DNA of 64,000 nucleotides, taken from the NCBI GenBank assembly GCA_037893225.1, contig JAZGUH010000112.1, positions 1,364,001 to 1,428,000 on the forward strand. Reading direction: 5' to 3'. This DNA comes from Hippasteria phrygiana (taxonomy: Eukaryota > Echinodermata > Asteroidea > Valvatida > Goniasteridae). Position 1 is the stretch's first letter; each line of letters begins with the position of its first letter. Both the position numbers and the translations under genes were made by a program. The notes beneath the pieces were generated by a model. That model was not told the origin of the DNA and searched no databases. It was given only the letters and a program-made list of their open reading frames with translations. Below, piece after piece: positions 12,001 to 25,800 of this stretch.

Positions 12001-15000
12001 TAGAGACTACCTGATGGACATTTTTTGGCATTGTATCAAGATCATTACGAGTACGTATAACGTTCTGATAATAAGAAACCAAACTCCAGCCCGAGTTTTT
12101 TGCAGTAATTATTTTAAGTGTCAAGGGTTTTAAGGTCGAGAACAATAAACCTCTGTCCACAAAAAAAACAGCATTTGACACTGCTAAGCGCCGTAACTTT
12201 TCTATTAAAATAGCATCAGGTCGTATCTGTACGTGCATATATATTTTTTTTGAATATTCGAACCGGCAAAAAGCTATTCGAATATTCGGGACAGCCCTAA
12301 TCGGAAGAGACCTCCATAAACACGGTGGTTTATTTTGATTTCAACAATCGAAATAAGCACACTCTGAAAGTGCACAAAATCACAGTTTCACTATTTCTTG
12401 TGACTCGTATGATGGATTGAGCTCCATCTTTCACAGGTTTGTTTCAAATAATATGTATTTTGTTCAGTCACACAAAGTCCGATGCTGTATATCATACCTT
12501 TAAAAACAGAGATTTCAAAATCCGGTCATCCTAATTTTCAGGGGTGAGATTTAAGGAAGATGAAAAATCCACAAGGCATATGATTTGTATAGCGTTGCTG
12601 AAAAAGGCATAAAGAAAACAGCATTTTCTACACAAAGATAAGGTTCAAAATTGAAAAAAAATAGGGTCACCAGAATATAAAAACTTTCAGGTTAGGGGCA
12701 ATTATCATAAATGGGCGTATCTAGACCGTTATGTTTTTTGTAGTCCGAGAAGTGCCAGAGTGTTTCTGTGTACTTGGCTATGTGAGCTGAGAGACATGTT
12801 CTCAGACTTGTTTTCCCTTGAAATAAAATCAGGGCAGAGGATTCGAACCCAGGCGTTTGTGATCCAAAGCCTAATGCTCTACCAACATAGCCACAACAAT
12901 ACATTGTAGCTCGACCAAATACTTCAACCTTATGTAGTTGTCTGAATGATGTCACTATATCTAGCGCCCTCGTGCGATGCTAAATTAACTTAATAATCAT
13001 GAATACATGCATGATGGCAATAGCGGTCTAGATACGCCCATTTATGGTAATTGCTCCTACCCTCCTAGAAACAAAATTACGCATCCTGGTGGCCACAGAC
13101 ATATCAGTCCTTTTTCATTGTTCTCACCAGTCGTGCGCTTACTCAGAACTACGTGCGCATGCTCTGAACTATGCGCGCATGCTCAGAAGTAGCAAAAAGG
13201 ACCAGTATGTCTGCAGTCACCACTGTCTCATAATTAGTCTCCCATTCCTGTCCACCAGTAGTGTCCAGGCACACCACTCAGATTTGTTTTTAATCCAAAC
13301 CGATTGTTTCTTTTTCCAGGAACGATCTGGGATTTTACTCCAAATACAAAACTAAAACTTCCTTCCCTGTAGTCTCTTTATTTAATACCTGGGAACAGGG
13401 AAAGACCAGTGCTAATGCATTTATCAGGCCAAGCCAGGACAAATATAAATAAACAATTATTATTTAAAAATCACTCTGCCCTATTTCTGGCACATCTTTG
13501 AATATCACATTCTGAGAAAATTCCATCGCTTACAAAGTTGCACTTTTAAAAGTCCAACGTAATGAGATTCTCAGAGATTTGTTCTGCATTTTATCAATGC
13601 TTCTGATTTGTGTAAGCACAATTAAGGATTAAACAGGAAAGAAAACCAAGTTGCATTTTTCCACTTTATTGGCTTTTCTGATAGCTTGTATATTCTTCTA
13701 ACCGAATACAAATTAGTAAAGAACGATTAAAATTTATTGCATTGGAATTTTTTTTACTAAAATTGCCAATGGAGTGAGCGTTTGGTCTCAATTCCTGCAA
13801 AGGTCATTAGGGATGCAAATGTATGCATATGACCTTGCATATGATGTGTGTGCGCTTACCCGGCCGTGCAGCCACCACGTCTGCAGCGTGTTGGTACTAT
13901 CATCCACGTGTGTGTTATGACATTTTCGTCTTCAGCTGGTCGTACTTTCTTGGCACTTTTTGCCGAATTCACGGCCTTCCTAGCTTACTTTTGGAGTTAT
14001 TCGGAGCTTGAATGTATTAAAGTTAATAAGTATTATGCCGAGAACGTGTGTGGTAGGTGGCTGCACAAGAAATACGGACAAAAATCCGAACCTATCTTTT
14101 CTAAGATTCCCCAAAGTTGATGGAAAACAACGACGGCAGTGGGTCCGGTTTGTGGAAACAACGCGATCTGACTTTAGGCTGACGAAATGGTCTTACATAT
14201 GTAAGGAACATTTTACGAAAGACTGTGAAGATGAAATTGTAGCACTGAAGGCCAGACTCGGGATAAATGTACCCTTCCGGCTGAAACCTTGGGCAGTACC
14301 AACGCTGAAGGCACCATGCCCAGCTTTCCGCCGGACCGTAGTGTCAGCGGCTGCAGGCTCAATCCATTCTACCGCCGGCTCAATCCATTCTACCGCCGGC
14401 CCAGTCCATGTAAGTGTCAGCCCAGTACGCCCGATAAAAGTACGTGTACGTCTGTACGTACCGCGACGTCACTTTGATGTTTTCATTTCATTGAGATAGA
14501 TACAATGCAGTTACCAGACTATGTTCGCGGCGCGCACACACTAATCCACACATCCACACAAATTCCAAACCCAAATTTCAGTGCCAAAATATGGATGAAT
14601 AAGACACAAGTAAGCTTCCTGCTCCACAAAGACCTCATTAAAGAAATTATGAAAAACTCATCAGTGCAACGTTTATGCAATAATGCACCACCAGGAACAA
14701 TAAAAATAGGACAAAACCAACACATAGTACACATGCACGCACGCAAACACAATGGGCACTCGCATAGTGACGTCATCTATCCCCACGCAGCTACGTCACA
14801 CGATTGGATTGTAAACACGCGGTTGACCCCGAGCTTTTCTGATTCTGAGCGAAAGAGACTCCAAAGTAAAACTTCTCTAAAATTGCCAAATCCATGCATA
14901 AACTCTTCAAACCTACTTTGTTAGGTTTGGGGAGGCATAAGCTCTCAGAAAAGCCACTAAAGTAGAAAAATGCAAATTGGTTTTCTTTCCTCTTTAAGTG

Positions 15001-18000
15001 TTCTTTTTCAATATTCAGAATCATCAAACTGTTTCCTGACATGTGAGGGCGCTGTTACTATGATGTCAATCAAGGTACTCACTTCACAATTCAGGCACTT
15101 ACAGTTCATGAAAAAAACAATTCAAAATTTGACTTGTCACAGTTTGTATGGTAATAAGGTTGTTTAGTGACGGGCTACTATGCACTCAAATGAGGCAGAA
15201 ACACAAAAACTGACCCCGAAAAAATTGAAAAAAAAGAAATCTTAAATTTTTATGCACAAAATCAGCTATGATACCGAAGCTTTCCCCTTGTGTGCAGTGG
15301 CGTAAATCCGTGTCGGCGAGTGGGGGGATGGGGGAAGGCAAACCAGAAAAGAAAAGCAAAACCCTGTGAAAGTCTTATTTTGTGTGGGGGGGGAAAGGGG
15401 GGGGAAGGGGGGGGGAAGGCTAGAGACAATATGATACTAGGGGGGTGCTTTTCTTGACAAGGTGATCTGTGGATCACACGTGTCCCCTTTTTTGGTCACT
15501 GCATCGCATTTCCAACTTTTCAAATGAGAGCAATTTTACATTTTAAGCCTATTTTATAACTTGACCTCAAATTACCTTTGACTTCAGTATGCGACCTTTC
15601 ACATCGCCATCGTATGACGGTTAACTGTTAACACAATGCACCTATGACCCAAGTTCGATTGCAATTTGACTTCAACTTTTCAAATGGAACAAATTTTACA
15701 TTTTCGGCCCATTTTACAACTTGACCTCAGATGACCTTTGACCTCATTCAGATATGAAAGTTCCCATGTTACATGTATAACCCACATTTGGTGCCAATTG
15801 GACTTCAACTTGTCAAATGACACCAAATGAGAGCAAAAACGTAACCTAAAACTTTAGCATACGGTCATAAGGGCACATGGTATATGGGTATATGGTATGC
15901 TGTCATTTTCAGGAAAAGTGGAATTTTTGTATAAATTCCCAGCGGTGGTTGCCGACCATCATACTTTTTTTTCAAATACTGCCCCAATTTACCAACTTTA
16001 GTTGGTCCACATTTTGTTTGGCAATTGGTTACACATCCATGAATGGGTGCAAGCCAGCTAGTCTATTCTCTGACCTGATAATTCCTTGACGTCTATAAAT
16101 TACGTTTTGTCTGAAGTATGGTCAGGGAACCAGACCACAAGAACAGCATTTTTTTTCTCTCTATTTTCCCAGCATCTCTGCACACAAAACTTTAAGCAGG
16201 TCCGTGTTACAGTATGTGCTATCAAATACTAACCCCCAAATCCAGTCATTTCTGAAAATTACAGCAAAAGCAAATCTTGTATACTACATTCAGTACATCA
16301 CATTTACTGGACTTTCCTGAATGAGGGAAAAACGCCCTCAGTTTCCCAGAAAATGCTGTTAGAAATGAAATCCAAAATACAAAATACAACTGTTCACTGA
16401 CACACGTACGGCCCGAGTCCTAGCTACATTTCTACGGAAATGAATAAATTCACTTACTTTGGATTTCTTGGAGAGTTTAATGAGAAACAGTTCGCACTGT
16501 TCGATAGCGTAGACCAGCACTGGAATGCTCCTGGTTTCTCGTATTACTCCCTTGACTTTGCCTGTTACATCACCCTCTCCTTTCTTCTTGTCCTTGGCTT
16601 TGCCTGATCGAGTTGTGGCATTTCGCTCACTCTGAGTTTCCTAAAACAAACCAAAAAACCAATACAAAAAAGCATTGATGGCTGGTGCAATCTTGTACTA
16701 AATTGTACCGGGCAGCGGATTGTGGCAGATTTAGCACAGTTTGGGTGCCGGCATAAACTTGAACTGATAAGAGATACGGAGATGCAGCCTCGGTTGTAGT
16801 TATCATATTAGAGTGCATTTTTATACTCTAAAAAGGACACACTATCTTGGAAGCATTCAACTGGGATTCAAAAAGACCATTCGAAAGTACAATATTATAA
16901 TGTAATTATTATTATTTAATATTTTTTTAAAAACTTTTATCTCTTATGTTAAACATTTTACGTATGATTCCTAAATGCTATGTTTATTGTATGAATATAA
17001 TAATTCTATTTTAATTTGTTTCAACCTTAATTTTTAACAATCCTGAATCCTCTAATTTTAATATGATTTTCCACACACCCTAGGGAGTGTAGGGTTATAA
17101 TGTAAAATGCTTGTATTAATTTAACAATTTGATTTAAGGTTTTTAGTCGATTTTTAATCATTGGAAATTGCCTTGAGCATCCTTTTCGACAGATTTGGTG
17201 CAATATAAGATTATTATTATTACATGACCATCCCTTGAAAATACGGCGCTTGTCTGACAATCAATGACAAAAATCATTCCAGGGATGCCAACGGTTTGGT
17301 TCGGGAAAAGTCAGACCATTGGAAAATTGAGAAGGGTGTCCTTTGTAGTGCTTTTGCTGGACGTACAGGCTGCGCTATGTGTGGTGCCAGTCTGAATGTC
17401 AGACGTCAATGCTTTTGTTTTGTCCATGTTTCTCCGTAGGTATGACACAATGCGGTAGAATTATTAATCTCACAACTTGGAAATAGTTTTTCGTCAAATA
17501 AACCACAAAGGAAACTGACTAGGTAAATTTGAATACGGCATTTTCCAAGTGAACAAAGAAAACTGGCAGGAGCGGGATTCGAACCTGAGACAATTTGGGA
17601 GACTGCCAACATAGGGCAAGATAGCTCAGTTGGTAGAGCGCCGGGACGGTATTCCGGAGGTCGCAGGTTCGAATCCCACTCCTGCTAGTTTTTTTCGTTC
17701 ACTTTGAAAACTTGGAAAGAGGTTAGGTAACTCACCAAAGATGGGGAATTTGGGGATTTCTGGGCAAGGTATGCCAAAGCGTACTCATACTCGTAAACGA
17801 GTAAATTTTTTACTCATTACAAATTATTCATACTTGTATGCCCAGAAGTTTTTTCACTTGTACTCATGACAATGTACTCGCACTATACTGGTACATGTAC
17901 TCATACAAAAAAGCATTCAACTAGACAACTGCTGTAGCACGCCACAATAAAGAACATCATGAAATCCACAAAAAGCCTTCACTATAGTGATCGTTTGTCA

Positions 18001-19840
18001 TAGTGAATAATGGTGTGTATTATAATGGGCAGTTCCGTATGGGAAATGAGTTCAATCACTAGTTTTAAAGTTGATCAGATCACCATTAAATTAGATGTCG
18101 AGAGTGGCTAAATGCATGCTTAAATGTAGCAAGGAACCAAAAACCGTTTGGGAATATCCATTGGTTATATAGATTTCATAGAATCTTATTTGGAAATTAA
18201 GGTAAAAACAAATTCTCACGTAATTCCGTTACTGACACATTTTAGGCCTTTGATCTTTAATTTGTTTTATTTTGATATGATAGCAGGGGTATAATCAGAC
18301 CATAAAAGTGTTTGTAATCAGGTAGGCCATAAGACTAATCCACAGCATGTAAAAATACAGCCCAAATTCCTCTGAAATGTAATTCTGTTACCGCGAAATT
18401 GCCCATACATACATACATCTGGGAGCCAAATGGGACGTTCGTTATAGCCAAATGTTCAGTATAGTGGTGTTCGTTATAGCAAAGATCTACTGTATATAAC
18501 ACTTTACCTCAATGAAACTGATCATTTTGTATATGTAAGGTGTAAGCGCAACTGCTACGGACTTGATGAGTTTCTCAAACCTTGCAGACATATGACCAGC
18601 TTGTTGGGTGTACATGGCCAAATACTAAAGAAAGAGAAAACAAAGAATTAATCAATTATTTAGTTCTGTTAGCCTTTCAATATCAATGTCGAGTTAACCT
18701 TGACATGATGACACTGATGCTTACTAATGTCAAGTTTGCTGAACAAGGAAACCACACGTGGGGCATCCAAACAACAGATATTATTATTTTATTTCTCTCC
18801 ACAATATAAAGGAAATTGTTACAATATAATTATAACATTACATTAAACAATAAATGTAGACATCAAATTAGCAATAAAGGGAATGGATGTGGAGAAGACA
18901 AAACTATGGAGGACAAAAAAAATCTTATCACCTAAAGGTTCAGTCTGCCCATTTAAAATATAAGAACAAATTTACAATAAAAACAGCAATAGCATTAAAT
19001 ACAGAAACAAACATCCACTATGAATAAAGCTTTACCCAACGACTGTTCCCATCTGCACCTTTACTCAATCTGCAGACAGATTTCTTAAACGAAGATAGTG
19101 AATGACCAACGTATTTCAATAGGTAAAGAGTTCCACAGAGTAAGTAGACGGTGAAAAAACAAAACAAAGAATTCTTGAGACGTATATGCATACACATGTA
19201 TCCAACATGCTCCCACAAACTGTAAGGTTTATGCTGTCCCTAATCAACTTTATGTTGCCATTTGTATATATTTAGGGGCCATTCAAAATGTTCAATGTTT
19301 TTAAATTTAGATTTCTTTTTTCCCCAATTTTTTTTGACCCACCCACCCCAATTTTCGATCTTAAAATATTGATTTTATAATAGAAAAATAATAAAATTTC
19401 CAGTTCAGTGACGGTGTGATGCAGCTGTGGGTCTCCTCCACCACTGAGTTAAATATGAGCCTTGATGACTTCTTGTATTTCATTATTAGTTGATAGAATG
19501 TGGGAAATGTTTGGTTGAAGTCACTGTAATCAGCAAGACAGGGTTTTCTTTTCTTTTCTTTTTTATTGAAAACTGAATTTCGATGAAAAAAATAGAAAAA
19601 AAAAAAATAAATAAATAAAAAATAAAAATTGAAAAACACTGACAATTTTGAATGGCCCCTTACACTGAGAAAACTGTATTTAAGTTTCATCAGCACAAGA
19701 AGACTTCTCTCTTGTGAACTTCAGTGCTGTAAATGGCACCTTGGGTGCAACCGATTGGTGGAGCACCGTATTGTGAACTGCCTGAATTCTATGAAGTTTA
19801 ATATTTTCCATTACAATTAATAGTCCTATTTTTTGTGGGG

Positions 19841-19880
<40 letters not shown>

Positions 19881-22800
19881 GGGAGGCAGGGGGAGGGAGG
19901 CAGGGGGGGGGGTGGGGCAGGGGGGGGGGGCGGGGGAGGTGGGCAACTTACATATTTACAGAGCAGTGTCAGGTTGTTGTAGAGTTTGGTAAGAGCTTTC
20001 AGCATGGCGTCTACGCATGGGCCAAGAGGTATGGCCGATCGGACCAGTTCCTGAAATGCATTGACTATAGTACCAAGTCTCTGACACACCGCCTTCTCGC
20101 AGTCCTCACGCTGAGTCAGAACATTCCCCTCTTTGTCTGATCAAAGAAATAGAATACTGTCAAGAGGTATATCTCCTTGTGAGAGTGGATCTGAGACGTA
20201 ATGATGCCAAATTGTGTTTTGGTACATGTATTTGTGATGCCAGGTGGGGAGGGAACAGCACGCTCTGGTATCGCAGCATTTTATCAGTCAATACAAGTTG
20301 GGATTGAGTCAGTTTTTGCCTGTCTTAGGGACAAACACCAAGACTATGTTTTTCAAACAAAAATGTGACCCGCTCTGCAAAAAGGGCACATAAGTCGCTG
20401 TATGCTTTTACGCGTAATGGGCCGTTCTATATGAAGAGGGTGAACAATTCTTCAAACAAGTAATTTTGAAGGGAGGGAATTTTTTGCATCTTTGATACCT
20501 ATACTATTTCATAACCAGAATCTTTGATTTCAGTGAATAAAGTTGGAAAAAGAATGTGTCGAGTGCTTCCATCTATTGCTTTGCTTTTTGTTTTTTTAAT
20601 GGCTTGTTTCTCAATAAGTTATTTCAAGAAATTCCTAAAAACAAACATGCAAATTTCCAAATATCTTGTGATTGCAAAATGCTACAGGCCATAGACATAT
20701 ACCATATGAAAGCTTATAAAATGGCCTTTCCAGCTATATATAAAACACTATTTTCAAATTTTGCAACATAATTGCCCTTTTTGCAGAGTGGGTCACAAAT
20801 GCTTTCCTTCAAATACAAAATGAAAATAATCCCCAGCTTAAAATATGAATGTACATAAATTCGACATTTTGTCAGTGTAGCACGGTGGTAGACAATCTTT
20901 ATTGGGGGAGTCAGGTTGGCCTAGTGGCACTTTCCTCGTCTTCTACCGCTGTCACCCGGGTTCGAATCCCACCAGGGCCGACATGTGGATTGAGTTTTCA
21001 GTCCCTGCCTGATTCCGTGGGTTTCCGCAGAATATCATTCTGAGGTTTTCCTCCCACCTCTAAAACTGAACATTTTTTCGTCGTCTTCCTACAGGTTTCT
21101 TCAGGTTTTCGAGCTACAGTGTGATATATACACTTTTGAGGAATCCTTGGTTTCATTGCCAGAAAGAATTAAGATTAAAATAAATAAATCTTTCCGCATG
21201 TCTTCATTTGGTAAACAGGGTAACGCGGAGTTGTAATTAAGTCAACGACAAGTCCAACGACAAGTCCAACGACAAGTCCAACGACAAGTCCAACGACAAG
21301 TCCAACGACAAGTCCAACGACAAGTCCAACGACAAGTCCAACGACAAGTCCAACGACAAGTCCAACGACAAGTCCAACGACAAGTCCAACGACAAGTCCA
21401 ACGACAAGTCCAACGACAAGTCCAACGACAAGTCCAACGACAAGTCCAACGACAAGTCCAACGACAAGTCCAACGACAAGTCCAACGACAAGTCCAACGA
21501 CAAGTCCAACGACAAGTCCAACGACAAGTCCAACGACAAGTCCAACGACAAGTCCAACGACAAGTCCAACGACAAGTCCAACGACAAGTCCAACGACAAG
21601 TCCAACGACAAGTCCAACGACAAGTCCAACGACAAGTCCAACGACAAGTCCAACGACAAGTCCAACGACAAGTCCAACGACAAGTCCAACCACAAGTCCA
21701 ACCACAAGTCCAACCACAAGTCCAACCACAAGTCCAACCACAAGTCAAAATCACAAGTCAAAATCACAAGTCAAATCACAAGTCAAATCACAAGTCAAAT
21801 CACAAGTCAAATCACAAGTCAAATAGAAGTCAGCTCGCACGCTACAGCAGATAAACAATGACAAAGGAATGCTTTTGAATAAGTACTGAAATGGCCTTAC
21901 AATGTGATGTAAGACCAACACGGTCTTCCATCCTAATGGTAAACTTCACTTTTACCAGTACAATTTTTTCAAAGTGAACAAAGCAAACTGGCAGGAGTTG
22001 GATCTGAACCTCCAAATTCCGAACACAGTACCAGTGCTATCTGAGCTACCTTGCCCTATGTCGGGGGATTCTTCCCAGGTAATTGTATCATAAAGTTGGG
22101 GCGTGATCCCTGGCTATACGGCATTATGGGTTTATGACTTCTGATTAGCACCCTCTGAACAAAGACACTCACAATTTGGGAGACTGCCAACATAGGGCAA
22201 GATAGCTCAGTTGATAGACCACCGGAACATTGTTTCATAGGTCGCAGGCTCAAATCCCTGTTCCTGCCAGTTTTCTTTGAAAATGTGGTTTGTTTGTCGG
22301 TGTCAATTTTGTGTGCTCTACGTAATTACTAACCTTCATTAGACTCACTGCCGAGTTCTGCCTTCATGCGATTTAGGGCCCAGTCCGTTTCCTCCAGATC
22401 CTTTTCAATCTGAGACATCAGCAGTAACTATGCCGAGATAAAGATAATGAGATGAAAAAAATGTGAAAGTGCCGTGGCCTAGTGGTTTGGAGCATTGAAT
22501 TCGTGGTCTGCGGGTAATTCTGCAAGTTGTGGGTTCGAGCCCAGTCCTGGGCTATAGCACTTCTACGCTTAATATGGGTAGAGGCATTATTAATGACTTG
22601 CAGTGTACTAGTTACCCATCCCGACCCTATTCATACTGTGAAGAGATCAGATTATCTTGTCTTGTTTCAGTGCGAGAGGCTGGTTCTCCCACACCTCGAG
22701 TGGCCCTTGGCCATGTGATGGGCGACTTGCATAAAACAATATTCTTTTTTAAGTAAGCCATGTCGGTATTTTCTGTTAAAAAATCCTAGCCTTTTTCATA

Positions 22801-25800
22801 CCAGGATTTCGTCGTTGAGCTCACAGTAACATTATTTAATCCTTTGAGGCAATTTTTCCTACAAACAGGTGCCCGTCCGATCCACCCCTTCTGGAGAGGC
22901 ACTTTTTATTTCCTGCCGAATCTGATTGAGGGCCACAATTCACAAAGTCTGAATTTCTGTTGCATGTGCACCAAAAAGACAAGATGGTGCTAAATCCTAA
23001 TCCTGCTAAATCCAGCAAAATCCAACAATGGTAAAATGCTGCTGTAATTTGTTGGATTTAGCACAAACTCCATGGTGTGTTGGATATTGTTGTATTCAGC
23101 AGGGTACCAGCTAAATATACCTGTTGGATTCTGTCGTATATAATTTGGCAGGAAGCTAAATACACCTGTTTTGGATTGTGTCATATGTGACCCGCTCCAG
23201 AAAAAGATGATATAAGTCGCGCTATGCATTTACGTGTAATGGCCCTTTCAAAGTTGAGAGGGTGAAATTTTTCGTCAAAATATATTTTTTGTTTTCTTCT
23301 TTAATGACATCTTAAATATCTAAAGTTTCAGGTTTGGTGTACAACAATGTTGATTTCAGTGAATAAAGTGAAAAAACAACCCTTTTAGAGTGCATTGTTC
23401 CATTGCATTGTATTATAACTAGCTATTTCAAAGCCTGTTTTCTCTGTTGTGCAATTTGAACTCCATAGAGCTAATTAATATGCAAAAATGTGATATCTCC
23501 AGAACGGAAAGGGCTTTGGAGCTCTATCATGTAACAAATGAAAGCTTACATTGTGGGCTTTCCAAACATACATAAAACTCATTTTTTATATTTTGCGACA
23601 TAATATACCTTTTTCCAGAGCGGGTCACATATTTAAGAGGGTGGAAGCAGAATTCTAGTAAAATTTCATTTGGATTTTGTTGGATTTAGCAGGGCTCATA
23701 CAAACAAACACCTTACAAGCAAGATTTTTTCCCTTTCCCAACATAGTGTACGAAGGACTATGCTCAGTGCTTTGCAAGAGCCTGTGGGGGAAAAAAATCA
23801 CAGGGTTACTCCAGCAGGACTAGAACCCACGACCTCCTGCTTACTGGAGTCTTACTCAAGTCATTACAGCACTGCAGGGGAGCGGTCTAAAACTAGGCCT
23901 CATGTTTTCAACTCAATTCGCAATCATACCAGAATGGTTGGAGCTGCAGTCTTCCTATTGACGATGGAGTGCGTTGGGTCATGCTCAAGCTGTACATCCT
24001 ACAAAGCAAAATCACATCATCAACCACAAAATCACAACATTAAATAATGACACCATTACATTGTTCATTCTAGGGCTGTGCATCCGAACTGGGTACCCGA
24101 GAACCCGACTACTAATGTCAGGAATCGGTTCCCGATTATGGAATCGAGTACCCGTACACCGAATTAACATATTACTTAGTAATTTCTGAGACCATGAAAA
24201 ATAACGTTTTTGAATGTTTTTTGTGGGGAATTTTCAAAATGAAAACCAGGGTACATGGTAAAACAAAACAGACTAGCGTTATTGACGCTTGCGAAAAATG
24301 TACACCATAAAGCTGTAGAGCTCACTGTACACACTAACATCTTGCTGCATTGATGCACTTATGTTGTAGTTTTAACCCTCCTGTTCTCAGGGCCAAAATC
24401 GACCCATTTTTTCTGTACAGATCAAAACCTATCAAATGTCAGATTGAAACACACACAAACTGTGAGAGTTGGTGTTCAGAGTTTTTGATAGGCTGTGATA
24501 GTTATAAGTATAGTTAATTAACGTGTGGACCTTTACAAACAATATAAACAGCAATTTCCAAGATTAAATTCTTGGGATTGGCTTTCCTTAATGGGTACCC
24601 GGGTACTCATGCTTTTTCAGTCGGGTACCCGATTCCCATACTACCCGTAAATGCACAGCCCTAGTTATTTCATGTCTTCATTGGATATTCAAGGCATGAG
24701 AATGGACATTAATACCAAAACACAAGATTCCAGGGAATACGATGTGAATACACATATTCTTAAACCCTAAACAGCAGAGTTGTAGTCAAGTCCCTGCAAG
24801 TCCTTTCACAAGTCCTTTCATAAAGCCGGTCACAAGTAACTGGATGTACAGTGACAAAGGAATGCCTTTGTCAAAGCTCATTTGAATAGCTTGCGATTGG
24901 GATTAGGACTGGAGGGCTTGTGATGGACTTGCAGGGACTTGTAATAGACTCGACTACATCTCTGAATCGAGTCTATTCATATACAGTCCTGAATCCTCCA
25001 ATTTCAATACAATTTTTCACAAGCAAAAGTAACATTTAAATAACAAAATAGTAACAGTAAAGTTGTCGAGTAAGGCAAACTAATTAATCATTATTAAATG
25101 AGTATGGATAACCAACTGAAACAGGGGCCAATTACATGGAGCTGCTAAGCACACAAATTTGCCAAGCATGAAATTTCTAGCCTTGACAAAAACAAGATTA
25201 CCAGCCAAATGCTCATGTAATGTATATTGCCTGTGACTGGTATTCGACTGTTGTTTGATTAGCATGAAAATTCTATGGCATTTTGGCTGGTAAACTGTTT
25301 TTACTAAAAAAAACATATTTGTGCTAAGCAATTGTTTGTGCTTGGCAGCTCCATGAAATTGGCCCCAGATATGTGACCTGTTCCCACGAAATGGGAGGAA
25401 AGTTGCAAAATCTGAAAATTAAGATAATGGTATTTCCTAAGAGTACAAGTTAAAAGCTTCAATTTGATATACAGTGTATTGTGGTACCTCAGTCCTATCC
25501 CCGATACAACCTTTTGAAGTTGTCAGAGTCTTGGCCCCTTGTTTTGAGTAAATGAAGCTCAAAGTTTGTGATCTGTGCACACTTTAACCAGAGTTCAAAA
25601 AAGAAATCATCCCCAAAACATATTTCGAGATTGGATTCGGTTTTAAAACTGTGGGATATGACAATACAGTTTTTCGAATATACAGTTGTTAACTTAACAT
25701 CCCAAAATTGAGTTTTCAGTAGAAAATTGTTTTTTTCTGCTTTTAACTCAGAAAACCATAGTGCAACTTTCTGCTCATTTTGGGCCGTCAGGCATTATTG

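Noticed and set aside
14505..14924. 139-residue ORF following the THAP ORF
   Set aside because: There is no recognisable domain, its composition is like flanking intron, and it has no splice-site support.
17614..17690. Possible tRNA gene (A box and B box present)
   Set aside because: The two halves of the acceptor stem do not pair, and the same sequence with a shared tail recurs at many sites. It is a tRNA-derived SINE; the same reasoning applies to 28655, 22468, 20903 and 28470.
19680..20140. Proline- or glycine-rich ORFs on both strands
   Set aside because: They read through the poly-G/C tract. The real coding part of this region is FANCI exon 21 (19952-20136).
21175..21767. Three long overlapping minus-strand ORFs with VGLV, LDLS or TCRW repeats (170-188 residues)
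   Set aside because: They are translations of a 12-bp minisatellite in all three frames. The period is a multiple of three, so stops never appear.
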